This document shows, piece by piece, positions 16,849-25,827 of a stretch of DNA of 64,000 nt. The notes beneath the pieces were generated by a model. The model was given only the letters and a program-made list of their open reading frames with translations, was not told where the DNA came from and made no database searches. Made by a program: the position numbers and the translations under genes. The DNA comes from Poriferisodalis sp965208555 (lineage in GTDB: Bacteria > Actinomycetota > Acidimicrobiia > Acidimicrobiales > Poriferisodalaceae): NCBI RefSeq assembly GCF_965208555.1, contig NZ_OZ242342.1:868001-932000 (forward strand). Direction: 5' to 3'. The stretch's first letter is position 1; the number at the start of each line of letters is the position of its first letter.

Positions 16849-17792
16849 ATCGCAGACGATTCGAACAGGTCGGCGAGCGTGCGCTGGCGGGCTTCGAGGC
16901 GCCGGATGCGCGCGCCTGCTTCAGCGACTGCATCGCGCGCCCGATCACTGAGCTCCTCCCGGTCCCGGCCGCCCAGTCGCAGCGTCGTGCCGGTTCGCTC
17001 CACCTCGACACCAGCCTGAGCAAGCAAGCGCGAGACCTCATTCACCGAGCCTGCAGGCTCGGCGATGTCGACCAGTTCCAAGGTGATGCCGTCGCCGTCG
17101 CCGACCAACTCGTCGATGGGCCCGTCGGCAACCAGGCGCCCTGCATCGAGGGCGACGATGTGGTCGCACACCCGTTCGACTTCCTCGAGCAGGTGCGACG
17201 ACAAGACCACGTTGACCGAGTGCTCGTTGCTGATCTCGCCGATGAGCGTGAGCATCTCGGTGCGCTGCGTCGGGTCGAGCCCCGAGGTGGGTTCGTCCAG
17301 CAGCACCAGTTGTGGGTCGGACGCGACGGCCTGCGCCAGCTTGACGCGCTGGCGCTGACCAGTGGACATGGTGCCGAGCGTGCGTGTGCGCTCCTCGCCG
17401 AGCCCGACCAGCCACAGGCTGTCCGATGCTCGGGTACGGGCTTCGCTGCGGGGCAGGCCGCGTACCTGTGCCAGATGACGCACGAAATCGACGGCCCGCA
17501 TCTCGTCGGGAAGCACGTCGCGCTCGGGCGCGAATCCGACTTGCGCGCGCAGTGCGGCGCCCTGACTGCGTGGATCGAGTCCCAGCACCGTGGCCGAACC
17601 CGAGGTCGGTGGACGCAAGCCGAGCAACGCGTTGAGCAACGTGGTCTTGCCGGCACCATTCGCCCCGACGAGTCCGGTCACGCCGGGCCGCATCTGAATG
17701 TCGATCGCGTCCAGCGCCACGATCGATCCGAACCGCTGTGTCAGCGATGTTGTCGAGGCGATCATTGACGGCCCCGATGAGGATTCGCTCAC
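16845..17792 (-). CDS. ABC transporter ATP-binding protein
   Basis: 315 residues. Walker A GANGAGKTT, signature MSTGQRQR, Walker B LVLLDEPTSGLD, H-loop LSSHLLEEVERV; the C-terminal 90 residues form an accessory domain. First gene of the five-gene minus-strand operon (ATPase, permease, ATPase, permease, GT2). The GTG start at 17792 has TAGCTT 6 nt upstream and no ribosome-binding site. It probably energises the permease at 15889-16848. The two ATPases are clearly different paralogues, so the products may be two half-transporters or one heteromeric exporter. Confidence 0.88.
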   Translation of the reverse strand: MSESSSGPSMIASTTSLTQRFGSIVALDAIDIQMRPGVTGLVGANGAGKTTLLNALLGLRPPTSGSATVLGLDPRSQGAALRAQVGFAPERDVLPDEMRAVDFVRHLAQVRGLPRSEARTRASDSLWLVGLGEERTRTLGTMSTGQRQRVKLAQAVASDPQLVLLDEPTSGLDPTQRTEMLTLIGEISNEHSVNVVLSSHLLEEVERVCDHIVALDAGRLVADGPIDELVGDGDGITLELVDIAEPAGSVNEVSRLLAQAGVEVERTGTTLRLGGRDREELSDRARDAVAEAGARIRRLEARQRTLADLFESSAI

Positions 17793-17798
17793 ATCGTC

Positions 17799-17804
17799 AA
17801 GCTA
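17799..17804 (-). promoter_or_regulatory. -10 box of the ABC operon (leaderless GTG)
   Basis: TAGCTT on the minus strand, 6 nt before GTG 17792, without a Shine-Dalgarno sequence. Confidence 0.5.
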
Positions 17805-17836
17805 GGCGAGCCGCTGGGGCGACCACTGTCAGATCG

Positions 17837-19222
17837 CTAGTGCTCAGCTTCGGCGAGACCCGCGACAGCCAGGGCCTTCTGCTTGGCGGCGTCGAGGTCG
17901 TAGTGCTTGCGCGTCACGATGCGCTGGGCGTACAGGCCGCCTCCGGCCTGCAGGTTGGTCACGAACTTCCAGCCGCCGTAGGAGTCAGCGGTGAGATCCC
18001 GGATGGTGTGCATCAAACGTGCCCGGTACTCGCCGTCCACGTCTTCGCGGGTGGACATGTATTTGCGCGCCAGCGGGCCGACATCGGGATTCTCGAAATC
18101 GGCCGGCACCGGCGAGGTGAGCACGGCGCCCCCGGCGATGTCGTGGAGGTGCCGCACCATGGCGCTGTAGTTCGCGGCGGCGTGGAACTTGCCAGCGTTG
18201 GTGTACAGCTCGTTGGGGAACGCCGCCCCTTCGGGCCCGATCGAGCAGTGCCCGATGGCGGCCTCGAGCGTCGCCCGTATGAGCGTGGCGTGGATGATCA
18301 TCTCGGAGATCTTCTCCTTGACGTGGCCGATGCCGGCCGTGCCATTGGCCTCGGCCACGAGCTGGGCCAGCCCGACCAGCTGATCTGCTTCCTCCACGAA
18401 GGCCGACAGACCGCCGAGCCGCTCCCACAGGCCCAGCGCATGGGCAAAGACCGCCGCGTAGTGGGTCTCGCCGTCGAGGAAGACGCGCTCGTGGGGCACG
18501 AACACGTCGTCGAAGATCACGAAGCCCTCGGGATAGTGGTGCTCGCCCGACACGGGGAACGCCCGAGGGTCCTCATGGCGCGGCGCGTAGGTGGTGTTGA
18601 TGATCTTGACCCCGGGGGCGCTCACCGGTACCGAGCAGCCGATCGACCAGTCCTCCTCGCCGGGCTTCATGGCCTTGGTGGGGATGGTGAGCAGTTCATG
18701 GCCGAATGAGGCGCCGGTGATGTGCAGCTTCGCCCCGCGGATCACCACGCCGTCCCGCTGGCGATCCACGACACGCACGTATGAGTCCAAGTCGTCCTGG
18801 CGGGCGGGCGGCCGGCTGCGGTCGCCCTTGGCGTCGGTGATGCACTGGGTGATCCGCACGTCGTCACGCTGCGCCTCGTCGATGAACGCGTCCATCCGCT
18901 CGATGTAGTCGGGCTTGGAGTCCACCATGCGGCCCGCGGCGGTTTTCAGCGTCTGGATGGACGTGTAGGTGACATGGGCCATCATCCCGGCCGAATGCAG
19001 CAGGGGGATCATCTCGCGCAGATCGTCTGCGCTGCGCGGCACGGTCATCAGCGGCGACATGGCGCCGGGCGCGGGGTCGTAGAAGCGGTCGTAGCCGGTG
19101 GCTGTGACTTCCACGGTCTGGCCGAGGATCGGGTGGGTCTCCAGGTCGTCGATCTGCTTGCCCTCGAAGTACGTCAGGCGTCCGTCTGCGAGCGATTCCT
19201 TGTACTGCTGGCCAGTGCGCAT
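17837..19222 (-). CDS. HpaB-family flavoprotein (4-hydroxyphenylacetate 3-hydroxylase / 4-hydroxybutyryl-CoA dehydratase fold)
   Basis: 461 residues, from MRTGQQYKESLADGR at the N-terminus, with DAKGDRSRPP, the flavin-binding region GASFGHELLTIPTKAM, and FDDVFVPHERVF, all typical of the HpaB superfamily. Members either hydroxylate phenols with FADH2 from a partner reductase or dehydrate 4-hydroxybutyryl-CoA with an extra Fe-S cluster. I see no clustered cysteines that would hold such a cluster, so an FADH2-dependent monooxygenase is more likely. ATG 19222 follows GGGGGA at a good distance; TTG 19264 is less likely. A TAGCGT box at 19267-19272 would give a leader of about 40 nt. The flavin reductase at 60515-61009 could be a partner. 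Confidence 0.75.
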   Translation of the reverse strand: MRTGQQYKESLADGRLTYFEGKQIDDLETHPILGQTVEVTATGYDRFYDPAPGAMSPLMTVPRSADDLREMIPLLHSAGMMAHVTYTSIQTLKTAAGRMVDSKPDYIERMDAFIDEAQRDDVRITQCITDAKGDRSRPPARQDDLDSYVRVVDRQRDGVVIRGAKLHITGASFGHELLTIPTKAMKPGEEDWSIGCSVPVSAPGVKIINTTYAPRHEDPRAFPVSGEHHYPEGFVIFDDVFVPHERVFLDGETHYAAVFAHALGLWERLGGLSAFVEEADQLVGLAQLVAEANGTAGIGHVKEKISEMIIHATLIRATLEAAIGHCSIGPEGAAFPNELYTNAGKFHAAANYSAMVRHLHDIAGGAVLTSPVPADFENPDVGPLARKYMSTREDVDGEYRARLMHTIRDLTADSYGGWKFVTNLQAGGGLYAQRIVTRKHYDLDAAKQKALAVAGLAEAEH

Positions 19223-19338
19223 CGTGAGTTCCCCCATCCGCCGCGAGTGCCGTGTGAGCGGCAATCACGCTAGCGGCGCACCGCTGAGCCAGCCGGAGCC
19301 ATCGGACGCCACTGGGGTAGCCGCTGGGGCCGGTGCGC

Positions 19339-19344
19339 TAGAAC
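19339..19344 (+). promoter_or_regulatory. -10 box of the enoyl-CoA hydratase gene (leaderless)
   Basis: TAGAAC, 7 nt before ATG 19352, with no Shine-Dalgarno. The divergent HpaB promoter lies in the same 129-nt gap. Confidence 0.45.
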
Positions 19345-19351
19345 GGCACCC

Positions 19352-20176
19352 ATGACAGATCCCTCTTACAAGGGCCCTGTGCCCGACATCTCAGACCCAG
19401 ACGCCGCTGCCACGTACCGGCTCGACGGGCACATCGCCACCATCACCTACAACCGGCCCGAAGCCATGAACGCCATCAACGGCGACATGCGGCAGTGCCT
19501 GAACGCTGCGTGGATGGAGTTTTACAACAACCCTGACGCGTGGGTGGCGATCATGACCGGGGAGGGCCGGGCGTTCTGCGCCGGCGCCGACCTGCGTGAC
19601 CCCACGCGAGGCTCGGCGGGAACGTGGTCGGGGTCGTACTTCGAGATCCCCACCATCAACAGCCTCGAAAGCGGCCTCGAGCTGTACAAGCCGATCATCG
19701 CAGCCATCAACGGCGCATGCATCGGCTACGGGCTGACCGGGGCCCTCGTGGCGGATTTCCTCATCGCGTCGGACCGAGCCATCTTCGGCATGCCCGAGGT
19801 GAGGATCGGCGTGCCGACCATCGTGGGCTCGATGCGGATGCCGCACAAGATCGGCTGGGCGAACGCCATGGAAATCCTGCTGACCGGCGAGAACTTCGAC
19901 GCCGAACAAGCTCGCGAGATGGGACTGGCGTGGAAGGTTGTGCCCCACGACACGCTCATGGACGAGGCCCGCACACTGGCCGAGCGGCTGTGCAAGGGAG
20001 CGCCCCTTGCCGTGCGGGCCGTCAAGGAGGTCGCTTGGCGCAGCCAGCGCATGGGCTGGACCGAGGCCCTGCGCATGGGCGAATCGATCCGCAGGATCGT
20101 GGGCGACAGCGATGATGCCAAAGAGGGCGGGCGGGCATTCGCCGAGAAACGGCCGCCCGAGTGGACCGGCACATGA
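19352..20176 (+). CDS. Enoyl-CoA hydratase/isomerase (crotonase) family
   Basis: 274 residues. Crotonase signatures: TYNRPEAMNAINGDM, GRAFCAGADLRD (oxyanion hole), the second oxyanion strand INGACIGYGLTGALVADF, and PEVRIGVPTIVGSMRMP carrying a candidate catalytic Glu. It would hydrate or isomerise an enoyl-CoA thioester in the cytoplasm, in beta-oxidation or aromatic breakdown. It is divergent from the HpaB-family gene, which suggests a shared pathway, though this is inference. The start is leaderless, and the C-terminus is convergent with a membrane-protein gene 21 nt away. Confidence 0.9.
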   Translation: MTDPSYKGPVPDISDPDAAATYRLDGHIATITYNRPEAMNAINGDMRQCLNAAWMEFYNNPDAWVAIMTGEGRAFCAGADLRDPTRGSAGTWSGSYFEIPTINSLESGLELYKPIIAAINGACIGYGLTGALVADFLIASDRAIFGMPEVRIGVPTIVGSMRMPHKIGWANAMEILLTGENFDAEQAREMGLAWKVVPHDTLMDEARTLAERLCKGAPLAVRAVKEVAWRSQRMGWTEALRMGESIRRIVGDSDDAKEGGRAFAEKRPPEWTGT

Positions 20177-20197
20177 CCGCTCAAACGCTGAGGAGCG

Positions 20198-21013
20198 CTA
20201 ACCGGCCAGGGTGAGGCGGGCGACGAGGTCGGTGCCGAAGCCAGTCAGGATCGCCAGGTAGAGCAGCCCGGTGGCCGCCATCACGGCCGCGTACTGGCGC
20301 TCGCGCAGCGCGGCCATCGCCACGGCGGCGAGCGCCACCGTGGTCACCGCACACGCAACCCAGAACCAGCCGAGCAGCCCGCCGTAGCCGTCATTGATGC
20401 TGCCGGTCAGCACGGCGATCATGCCGGTGGGCAGCAGGAGCAATCCCACCTCGATGGGCCAGATCCCGCCGAGGTGACGCACCAGTTCTCGAAGCGGTTC
20501 CCGCCGCAGTCCGGGCTGCACGAGGTACCAGTGGCCCAGCAGCATCGAATTGCTCACCGCGCCCAGGAATGCCGCTCCGACGACGACACGAGCGAGGTGC
20601 AGCGCGGGTGCGACATCTCCGCTGGCGCCGAGCCCAGCAGCCACGACCCCGACCAGTCCGGCAAGCGGCGCCGCAAAATCCCAGCGCGGGTCGAAGCCCT
20701 CGATCGTGCGGGTCGGGCCGCCTGCTTCGCTTGCGGCTGCATCGCCTGTCTTGGTGGGCAGTGCAGACCGCACGAGCGTTGCGCCGGCGCACAGTGCCAT
20801 CACGATGCAGGCTGCGTCACGCACAGCATTCGGCTGGAACACCAAGCCGGTGACGGCCCCGATGACGGCGATCATCGCGTAGAGCGAGCGCAGCAGCCAG
20901 CCGTAGCCGAGCCCCACCTCTTGCCGGCGCGTGGTGACCCACAGGTATACGAGCCCCCCTGCGGCCCACTGACACATCACCGTGGCCACGTCCACGGGTG
21001 CGCCCTCAGCCAT
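20198..21013 (-). CDS. Polytopic membrane protein, function unknown
   Basis: 271 residues with about eight hydrophobic helices, for example LYAMIAVIGAVTGLVF, APLAGLVGVVAAGLGASG, EVGLLLLPTGMIAVLTG, WFWVACAVTTVALAAVAMAA and a last one near residue 250. A short cytoplasmic loop (about 88-108) is acidic. The SMLLGHWYLVQPGLRREPL stretch, with His and Trp, looks conserved in character and could bind a ligand or haem, but I cannot name the family. ATG 21013 is preceded by GAGAGG. It stands between a crotonase gene and lipB-lipA, with no clear functional link. Confidence 0.65.
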   Translation of the reverse strand: MAEGAPVDVATVMCQWAAGGLVYLWVTTRRQEVGLGYGWLLRSLYAMIAVIGAVTGLVFQPNAVRDAACIVMALCAGATLVRSALPTKTGDAAASEAGGPTRTIEGFDPRWDFAAPLAGLVGVVAAGLGASGDVAPALHLARVVVGAAFLGAVSNSMLLGHWYLVQPGLRREPLRELVRHLGGIWPIEVGLLLLPTGMIAVLTGSINDGYGGLLGWFWVACAVTTVALAAVAMAALRERQYAAVMAATGLLYLAILTGFGTDLVARLTLAG

Positions 21014-21046
21014 CGCCGCGCTGCCTCTCGCTGACCCGGGGGCGGG

Positions 21047-22717
21047 CTACGCCGGGACGGGCCGGGTCCGGGCGCCGAGCTCCACGGCTGCAGCGGATTC
21101 GGCGGCGTGGTAGCTGGAGCGAGTCAGCGGACTGGACTCGACATGATCGATGCCGAGCGTCGCGCCCACGTCTCGCCAGCGTTCAAACGATTCGGGCGAC
21201 ACCCAGCGGGCGACGGGTATGTGATGGCTCGTCGGCCTCAGGTACTGGCCGATGGTTACGATGCTCGCGCCGACGGCCGCCAGGTCAGCCAAGACGACGT
21301 CGACTTCTGCATCGTCCTCGCCCATCCCGACGATGATGCCTGACTTGGTGACGTGCCCCGCCGAAGCGCTGCGTGCCAGCAGGGCGAGGCTGCGGGCGTA
21401 GCCCGCGGAGGGGCGCACCGCCCGCTGCAGCCGGGCAATGGTCTCGATGTTGTGGTTCAGGACGTCCGGACCCGCCTCGAGGACAGTGTGCAGTGAGGCG
21501 GCATCGCCGCCGAAATCCGGCACCAGCACCTCGACGGTCGTGCCCGGCGACCGAGACCGGATGGCAGCGATGGTCTCGGCGAACGCAGCGGCCCCGCCGT
21601 CGGACAGATCGTCACGAGCCACCGCGGTGACGACCGCATGATCCAAGTCCATCTCGGCCACGGCGTCGGCGACTCGGGCCGGCTCACCGGGGTCGATCGG
21701 CATCGGCTGGCGAGTGTCGACAAGGCAGAAACCGCACGCGCGGGTGCATCTTTCGCCGTTGAGCATGAACGTGGCGGTTCCCGCTCCCCAGCACTCGAAG
21801 ATGTTGGGGCAGCCCGCCTCCTCACACACGGTCACCAGGTCGTGCTGGCGCATCACGCGACGCAGCCGGAGGTACCCCTCGTTCAGGTCCATGCGGGCAC
21901 GCAGCCACGGGGGCTTCCGCTCAGCGAGACGCAGGCCGTCCTCTACACCGGCTTCGGCGAGCCGGGCGCGGCTGCGCGGGGGGGCGACCTCAACCCGACT
22001 CGGGCCGAGTTGCCGGCTGAATGCGCTGAGATCGGACGGGCGGTGCCGCCACGCCACATCTGCACGCTCACAGCCGGCTTGGCTCCATCGCTGCGTTGCA
22101 CGCAGGACCACGGCATCGGCCACCTCGCGCAGGGTCGCCGTGCTGCCCTCAGCGCGCAGCGACGTCGGCCGGAAGTCGCGGATGCCGCACGGGATGATCC
22201 GGTCGAACCACGACAGATCGGTTTCGACGTTGAGCGCGAACCCGTGCATCGTGCGGCCGCGGCTGAGACGCACGCCGATGGCGGCAATCTTGCGAGGCGT
22301 GCCGTCCAGATCCAGCCACACGCCCGGATAGCCCCGCAAGCGGCCGCAGCCCCGCAGCCCCAGGTCAGCCAGCGCGTCGATGAGCACCTGTTCCACGTCG
22401 CACACGTAGGCCGAGGTCTCGGCCAGACCCCCGCCCCGCCGGCCGGGCAGCGTCAGGATCGGGTAGCCGACAAGCTGGCCGGGACCGTGGTAGGTGAAGT
22501 CGCCGCCGCGGTCGATGCGGACGCAGTCGGCGCCGAATTCGCCGGGATCGACGAGCAGGTTGGCCTCGTCCGCGCTGGGGCCCGCCGTGAAGACGTGGTT
22601 GTGCTCGAGCAGCAGCAGGTAGTCGTCGGCGCTGTGGGACCAGAGGCGCCGCTGCACGTCGAGGGCTTCGCGATAGCCGACCCGCCCCAGCCAGCGCACC
22701 TGCAGCTTTCCGGACAT
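21047..22717 (-). CDS. lipB-lipA: Fused octanoyltransferase-lipoyl synthase (LipB-LipA)
   Basis: 556 residues in one uninterrupted frame. Residues 1-215 are LipB: the RIDRGGDFTYHGPGQLVGYP substrate motif, catalytic Lys143 (RKIAAIGVR) and Cys177 (IIPCGIR). Residues 265-556 are LipA, a radical-SAM lipoyl synthase: auxiliary-cluster cysteines 298, 303 and 309 (CEEAGCPNIFEC), the SAM cluster CTRACGFC (324, 328, 331), and a C-terminal RSSY serine ligand. The cysteine spacing equals that of E. coli LipA. LipB moves octanoate from ACP to the E2 lysine, and LipA inserts the two sulfurs. ATG 22717 begins 4 nt after the E2 stop, so the enzyme is made together with its substrate. Confidence 0.92.
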   Translation of the reverse strand: MSGKLQVRWLGRVGYREALDVQRRLWSHSADDYLLLLEHNHVFTAGPSADEANLLVDPGEFGADCVRIDRGGDFTYHGPGQLVGYPILTLPGRRGGGLAETSAYVCDVEQVLIDALADLGLRGCGRLRGYPGVWLDLDGTPRKIAAIGVRLSRGRTMHGFALNVETDLSWFDRIIPCGIRDFRPTSLRAEGSTATLREVADAVVLRATQRWSQAGCERADVAWRHRPSDLSAFSRQLGPSRVEVAPPRSRARLAEAGVEDGLRLAERKPPWLRARMDLNEGYLRLRRVMRQHDLVTVCEEAGCPNIFECWGAGTATFMLNGERCTRACGFCLVDTRQPMPIDPGEPARVADAVAEMDLDHAVVTAVARDDLSDGGAAAFAETIAAIRSRSPGTTVEVLVPDFGGDAASLHTVLEAGPDVLNHNIETIARLQRAVRPSAGYARSLALLARSASAGHVTKSGIIVGMGEDDAEVDVVLADLAAVGASIVTIGQYLRPTSHHIPVARWVSPESFERWRDVGATLGIDHVESSPLTRSSYHAAESAAAVELGARTRPVPA

Positions 22718-22721
22718 CTGG

Positions 22722-24110
22722 CTAGAACTCCGCTCCCCAGTCATGCTGTTCAAGCATCTGGCGGATGTGCCCCAGGAAGCCGGCCGCATAGCTGCCGTCG
22801 AACGCACGATGATCCCAGCCCATCGCCAGGTGTCCCACCGAGTGCACGACGATGCTCTCGTTCCCGAACCTGTCCGTGACGACAACCGGTCGACGGGCGA
22901 CGCCGTCCGTCGAGAGCACCGCGACCTGAGGCTGATTGATGATCGCTGCTGTGGTGTAGGTGCCGAACGACCCGTTGTTGGAGATGGTGAAGGTGCCGCC
23001 GCTGATGTCGTCGGGTGTCAGGCGTCGCTCCCGTGCACGCGCAGCAAGCTCGTTCATGGTGCGGGCGATGCCTCGCAAGCTGAACGAGTCGGCATCGCGC
23101 AGCACCGGCACGATCAGCCCGTCATAGTCGAGGTCGACGGCCACGCCGACGTTGCGGCGTCTCCAGATGCGCAGGCCGCCGTTCTCGACGGACGCATTCA
23201 GGCGTGGCCAGTGGGCCAAGGCGTCGGCGACGGCGACCACGATGAACGGCAGGTAGGTGAGGCTGAAGCCCTCCGATGCCCGCCACGCCTCGCGGTGGGC
23301 CCGGCGGACCTGCTCCACATTCTCGTAGTCGACCTCGACGACGGTGAGGGCGTGCGGCGAGGTGGCCATGGAGTTCACCATGTGCTCGCCCGTGCGGCGG
23401 CGGATGTTGTTGAACGACTCGAAGCGCGAGTCTCCGTCGGTCCATTCGGCCGCGGCCGCAGCGGCTACCGGTGCCGGCACCGCCGGCGCGGTCGGCGCGG
23501 ACGGGCGTTCGCCGGCCGCCGCTCTCGCCGCCGCCGGAGCTCCGCTCGCGGCTGCGGCGCGTTGCCGCTCGTCGATGGCGTTGAGCACATCGGAGCGCGT
23601 GATGCGGCCGCCGACCCCGGTTCCCACGAGTGCTGCGGGGTCGAGGTCGTGCTCTCGCACCAAGCGCCGCACGACGGGCGAGAGCAAGTGACTGCCGTGA
23701 TCGGTCGCCGGGCCGTTTGCCGCGCCGTTGGACGGCAAGGCAGCGACTGCCGCAACGCCGGGCGCCTCAGGCGGATCGGCCGGCGCGGGCGCCGCAGCAG
23801 GAGCAGCGGCAGGCTCCGCGGGCGCAGGACTGGCTACCGGTATGGCTGCATCAGGTGACGGCGCTACGGCGCCTTCGGCCAGCTCCACGATCGCCAGCAC
23901 GGTCCCGACGTCCACGGTCTCGCCCTCGGGGACGCGTATCTCCGTCAGGACGCCCTCCATCGGCGAGGGCACTTCGCTGTCCACCTTGTCGGTGGACACC
24001 TCGTAGAGCATCTCGCCCACCGAGATGGAATCGCCCGGGTTCTTGAACCAGCGGGTGATGGTGCCCTCGGTGACGGTCTCGCCGAGTTGGGGCAGCACCA
24101 AGTCAGCCAT
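22722..24110 (-). CDS. Dihydrolipoamide acyltransferase (E2) of a 2-oxoacid dehydrogenase complex
   Basis: 462 residues. N-terminal lipoyl domain (1-77) with the lipoylated Lys42 in VSTDKVDSEVP; an Ala/Pro linker; E3-binding domain (LLSPVVRRLVREHDLDPAAL...GGRITRSDVL); catalytic domain ending in the CoA-acyltransferase motif DHRAFDG (433-439, His434). Actinobacterial E2 proteins of this type (SucB/DlaT) serve both the pyruvate and 2-oxoglutarate complexes. It has one lipoyl domain where others have two or three. Gene order E3-E2-lipB-lipA, with aceE 4 kb away, argues for the pyruvate complex. GAGG precedes the ATG. Confidence 0.9.
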   Translation of the reverse strand: MADLVLPQLGETVTEGTITRWFKNPGDSISVGEMLYEVSTDKVDSEVPSPMEGVLTEIRVPEGETVDVGTVLAIVELAEGAVAPSPDAAIPVASPAPAEPAAAPAAAPAPADPPEAPGVAAVAALPSNGAANGPATDHGSHLLSPVVRRLVREHDLDPAALVGTGVGGRITRSDVLNAIDERQRAAAASGAPAAARAAAGERPSAPTAPAVPAPVAAAAAAEWTDGDSRFESFNNIRRRTGEHMVNSMATSPHALTVVEVDYENVEQVRRAHREAWRASEGFSLTYLPFIVVAVADALAHWPRLNASVENGGLRIWRRRNVGVAVDLDYDGLIVPVLRDADSFSLRGIARTMNELAARARERRLTPDDISGGTFTISNNGSFGTYTTAAIINQPQVAVLSTDGVARRPVVVTDRFGNESIVVHSVGHLAMGWDHRAFDGSYAAGFLGHIRQMLEQHDWGAEF

Positions 24111-24149
24111 GTCGTCGCCTCATTCGGCCTACCGCGGCTGGGTCCGGGT

Positions 24150-25613
24150 TCATCCGTGCAGTCCTCGTCCGGTGAGCGACAGCATCGTCTCGCCGAAGAG
24201 CTCCGACAGCGTGGGATGCGGCTGCACCAAGGCGGCAACCTCGGCAACCGTGGCCTCCCAGTTGACCGCCAGGTAGCCCTGACCGAGCTGCTCGGTGACC
24301 CAGGGGCCCATCATGTGCACCCCGAGCACGCGCCCGGCAGTGCCGTCGGCCTCGCGCTCGGCAACAACCTTCACGAGCCCCTCGGTGTCGTTGACGATCA
24401 TGGCCCGCGAGTTGCCGGTGAAGCGGTGCTTGGAGGTCACAACGTCGTAGCCGGCTTCGCGGGCCGCCGTCTCGGTGAGCCCGGCAAAGGCCACTTCGGG
24501 GTGGCAGTAGATCGCCCACGGCACGTTCGCATAGTCGATCGGCGCCGGTTCCTCGCCGAGCATGTCCTTGGCAGCCACGATGGCCTCGGCAAACCCGACA
24601 TGGGCAAGCTGCGGCGTGTTGACGAGATCGCCGATGGCATAGACGCCGGCCATGGTGGTCCGGCACACCTCGTCGACCGCGACGAAGCCCCGCTCATCGA
24701 GCTTGACCTCGGTGCCGTCGAGGCCGAGATGGTCCGGGTATGGCCGGCGTCCCACCGACACGACCACCGCATCCACCTCCAGCGAGGCTTCTTCGCTGTC
24801 GCCGTCGCCTGACCGGGGGGCGATCGTGTACTGCACCGTCGTGCCGCCGTCACCCGGCGTGTGCCCGGTGACCTGGCAGCCGGTGAGCACGGTGATCCCT
24901 CGCTTGGAGAATGCCCGGGCGAGTGCCTTGGCGATATCCGCGTCGACGCCGGGGATGATCTGCGGCGCGTATTCGAGCACGGTGACCTCGGCGCCCAGAT
25001 CGGCCAGCATCGAAGCGAACTCGCAGCCGATGGCTCCTCCGCCGATCACGGCCACGCGGGCCGGCACCTCCTCCAGCGCCAAGACCTCGTCGGAAGTCAT
25101 GACCAGCGTGCCCTCGCGCTCGAACCCCGGCAGCGTCATCGGCACCGAACCTGCAGCGAGCAGCACATGATCTGCCTGCAGCGTCTGGGCCTCGGACTCG
25201 TCTGCGGCAACGCTCACCGACCGGTCCGCATTGAGCCTGCCTGTGCCCTCGAACACCTTGACCTTGCGACGCTTGAGCAAGCCCTTGACGCCGGTCTCGA
25301 GGCCATCCACGATGCGCTGCTTGCGGTCTTGCGAGACTCCGAAATCCAGCTCGGGCGGCTCGACGTTGACGCCGAATTCGGCGGCCTCGCCGACCGTGCG
25401 CCAGACCGCAGCGGTCTCGAGCAGCTCCTTGGCCGGAATGCAGCCCCGGTGCAGGCAGGTCCCGCCCAGCCGGTCCCGCTCCACCAAGGCAACGCTCATG
25501 CCCGCAGCGCCGGCATACAGGGCCGCCCCGTAACCGGCGGGTCCTCCGCCGATCACGACGAGGTCGTAGTGGACCGGACTGCCTGTCTCGCCGGTGCTGG
25601 TGTCATCTGCCAT
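24150..25613 (-). CDS. lpd: Dihydrolipoamide dehydrogenase (E3)
   Basis: 487 residues. FAD motif GGGPAGYGAALYAG, the redox disulfide GGTCLHRGCIPAKE (Cys53, Cys58), NAD motif GGGAIGCEFASMLADLG and the C-terminal HPTLSELFGE segment with the active-site His of the partner subunit. It reoxidises dihydrolipoamide on E2 with NAD. First gene of the E3-E2-lipB-lipA operon. It differs from the LpdA-type protein at 4326-5693, which lacks the first redox cysteine. A TACCCT box lies 9 nt before the ATG. Confidence 0.94.
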   Translation of the reverse strand: MADDTSTGETGSPVHYDLVVIGGGPAGYGAALYAGAAGMSVALVERDRLGGTCLHRGCIPAKELLETAAVWRTVGEAAEFGVNVEPPELDFGVSQDRKQRIVDGLETGVKGLLKRRKVKVFEGTGRLNADRSVSVAADESEAQTLQADHVLLAAGSVPMTLPGFEREGTLVMTSDEVLALEEVPARVAVIGGGAIGCEFASMLADLGAEVTVLEYAPQIIPGVDADIAKALARAFSKRGITVLTGCQVTGHTPGDGGTTVQYTIAPRSGDGDSEEASLEVDAVVVSVGRRPYPDHLGLDGTEVKLDERGFVAVDEVCRTTMAGVYAIGDLVNTPQLAHVGFAEAIVAAKDMLGEEPAPIDYANVPWAIYCHPEVAFAGLTETAAREAGYDVVTSKHRFTGNSRAMIVNDTEGLVKVVAEREADGTAGRVLGVHMMGPWVTEQLGQGYLAVNWEATVAEVAALVQPHPTLSELFGETMLSLTGRGLHG

Positions 25614-25688
25614 CGCGCGACGAGGGTACGCCGCCGCACTCGTCCGTTTGCACCGCAGCCACCCTGCAGCCGCACCATCAAGCCAGCG

Positions 25689-25778
25689 CTACAGCGCAAT
25701 CAGCACCTGGACCGCGAACGCCATCAGGATGATCACCCCGGTGGCGAGAGCCAAAGCAATAAGCGCCCGGGTGCTCAC
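25689..25778 (-). CDS. Small single-pass membrane protein, 29 residues
   Basis: A 30-codon frame (GTG 25778 to TAG 25689) encoding a hydrophobic peptide: STRAL, then a membrane stretch ALATGVIILMAFAVQVLIAL that ends the protein. A TACATT box sits exactly 7 nt before the GTG (25786-25791), matching the leaderless promoters of larger genes here, which is the main support. It is divergent from the seleno-thioredoxin gene (starts 56 nt apart). Its size makes it easy to miss. The function is unknown; it could be a small regulator or stabiliser of a membrane complex. Confidence 0.45.
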   Translation of the reverse strand: MSTRALIALALATGVIILMAFAVQVLIAL

Positions 25779-25785
25779 CGGGCCG

Positions 25786-25791
25786 AATGTA
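25786..25791 (-). promoter_or_regulatory. -10 box of the 29-residue membrane protein gene
   Basis: TACATT on the minus strand, 7 nt before GTG 25778, with no Shine-Dalgarno. Confidence 0.4.
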
Positions 25792-25821
25792 ACCCGCGCT
25801 ACCGCTTCGCGGACCCCCAAG

Positions 25822-25827
25822 TAGGCT
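25822..25827 (+). promoter_or_regulatory. -10 box of the seleno-thioredoxin gene (leaderless)
   Basis: TAGGCT, 7 nt before ATG 25835, with no Shine-Dalgarno. It lies in the 56-nt divergent gap with the small membrane protein gene. Confidence 0.45.

Noticed and set aside
17837..19222. 4-hydroxybutyryl-CoA dehydratase
   Set aside because: The fold is shared, but no cysteine group suitable for the extra [4Fe-4S] cluster is visible, so I call only the superfamily.
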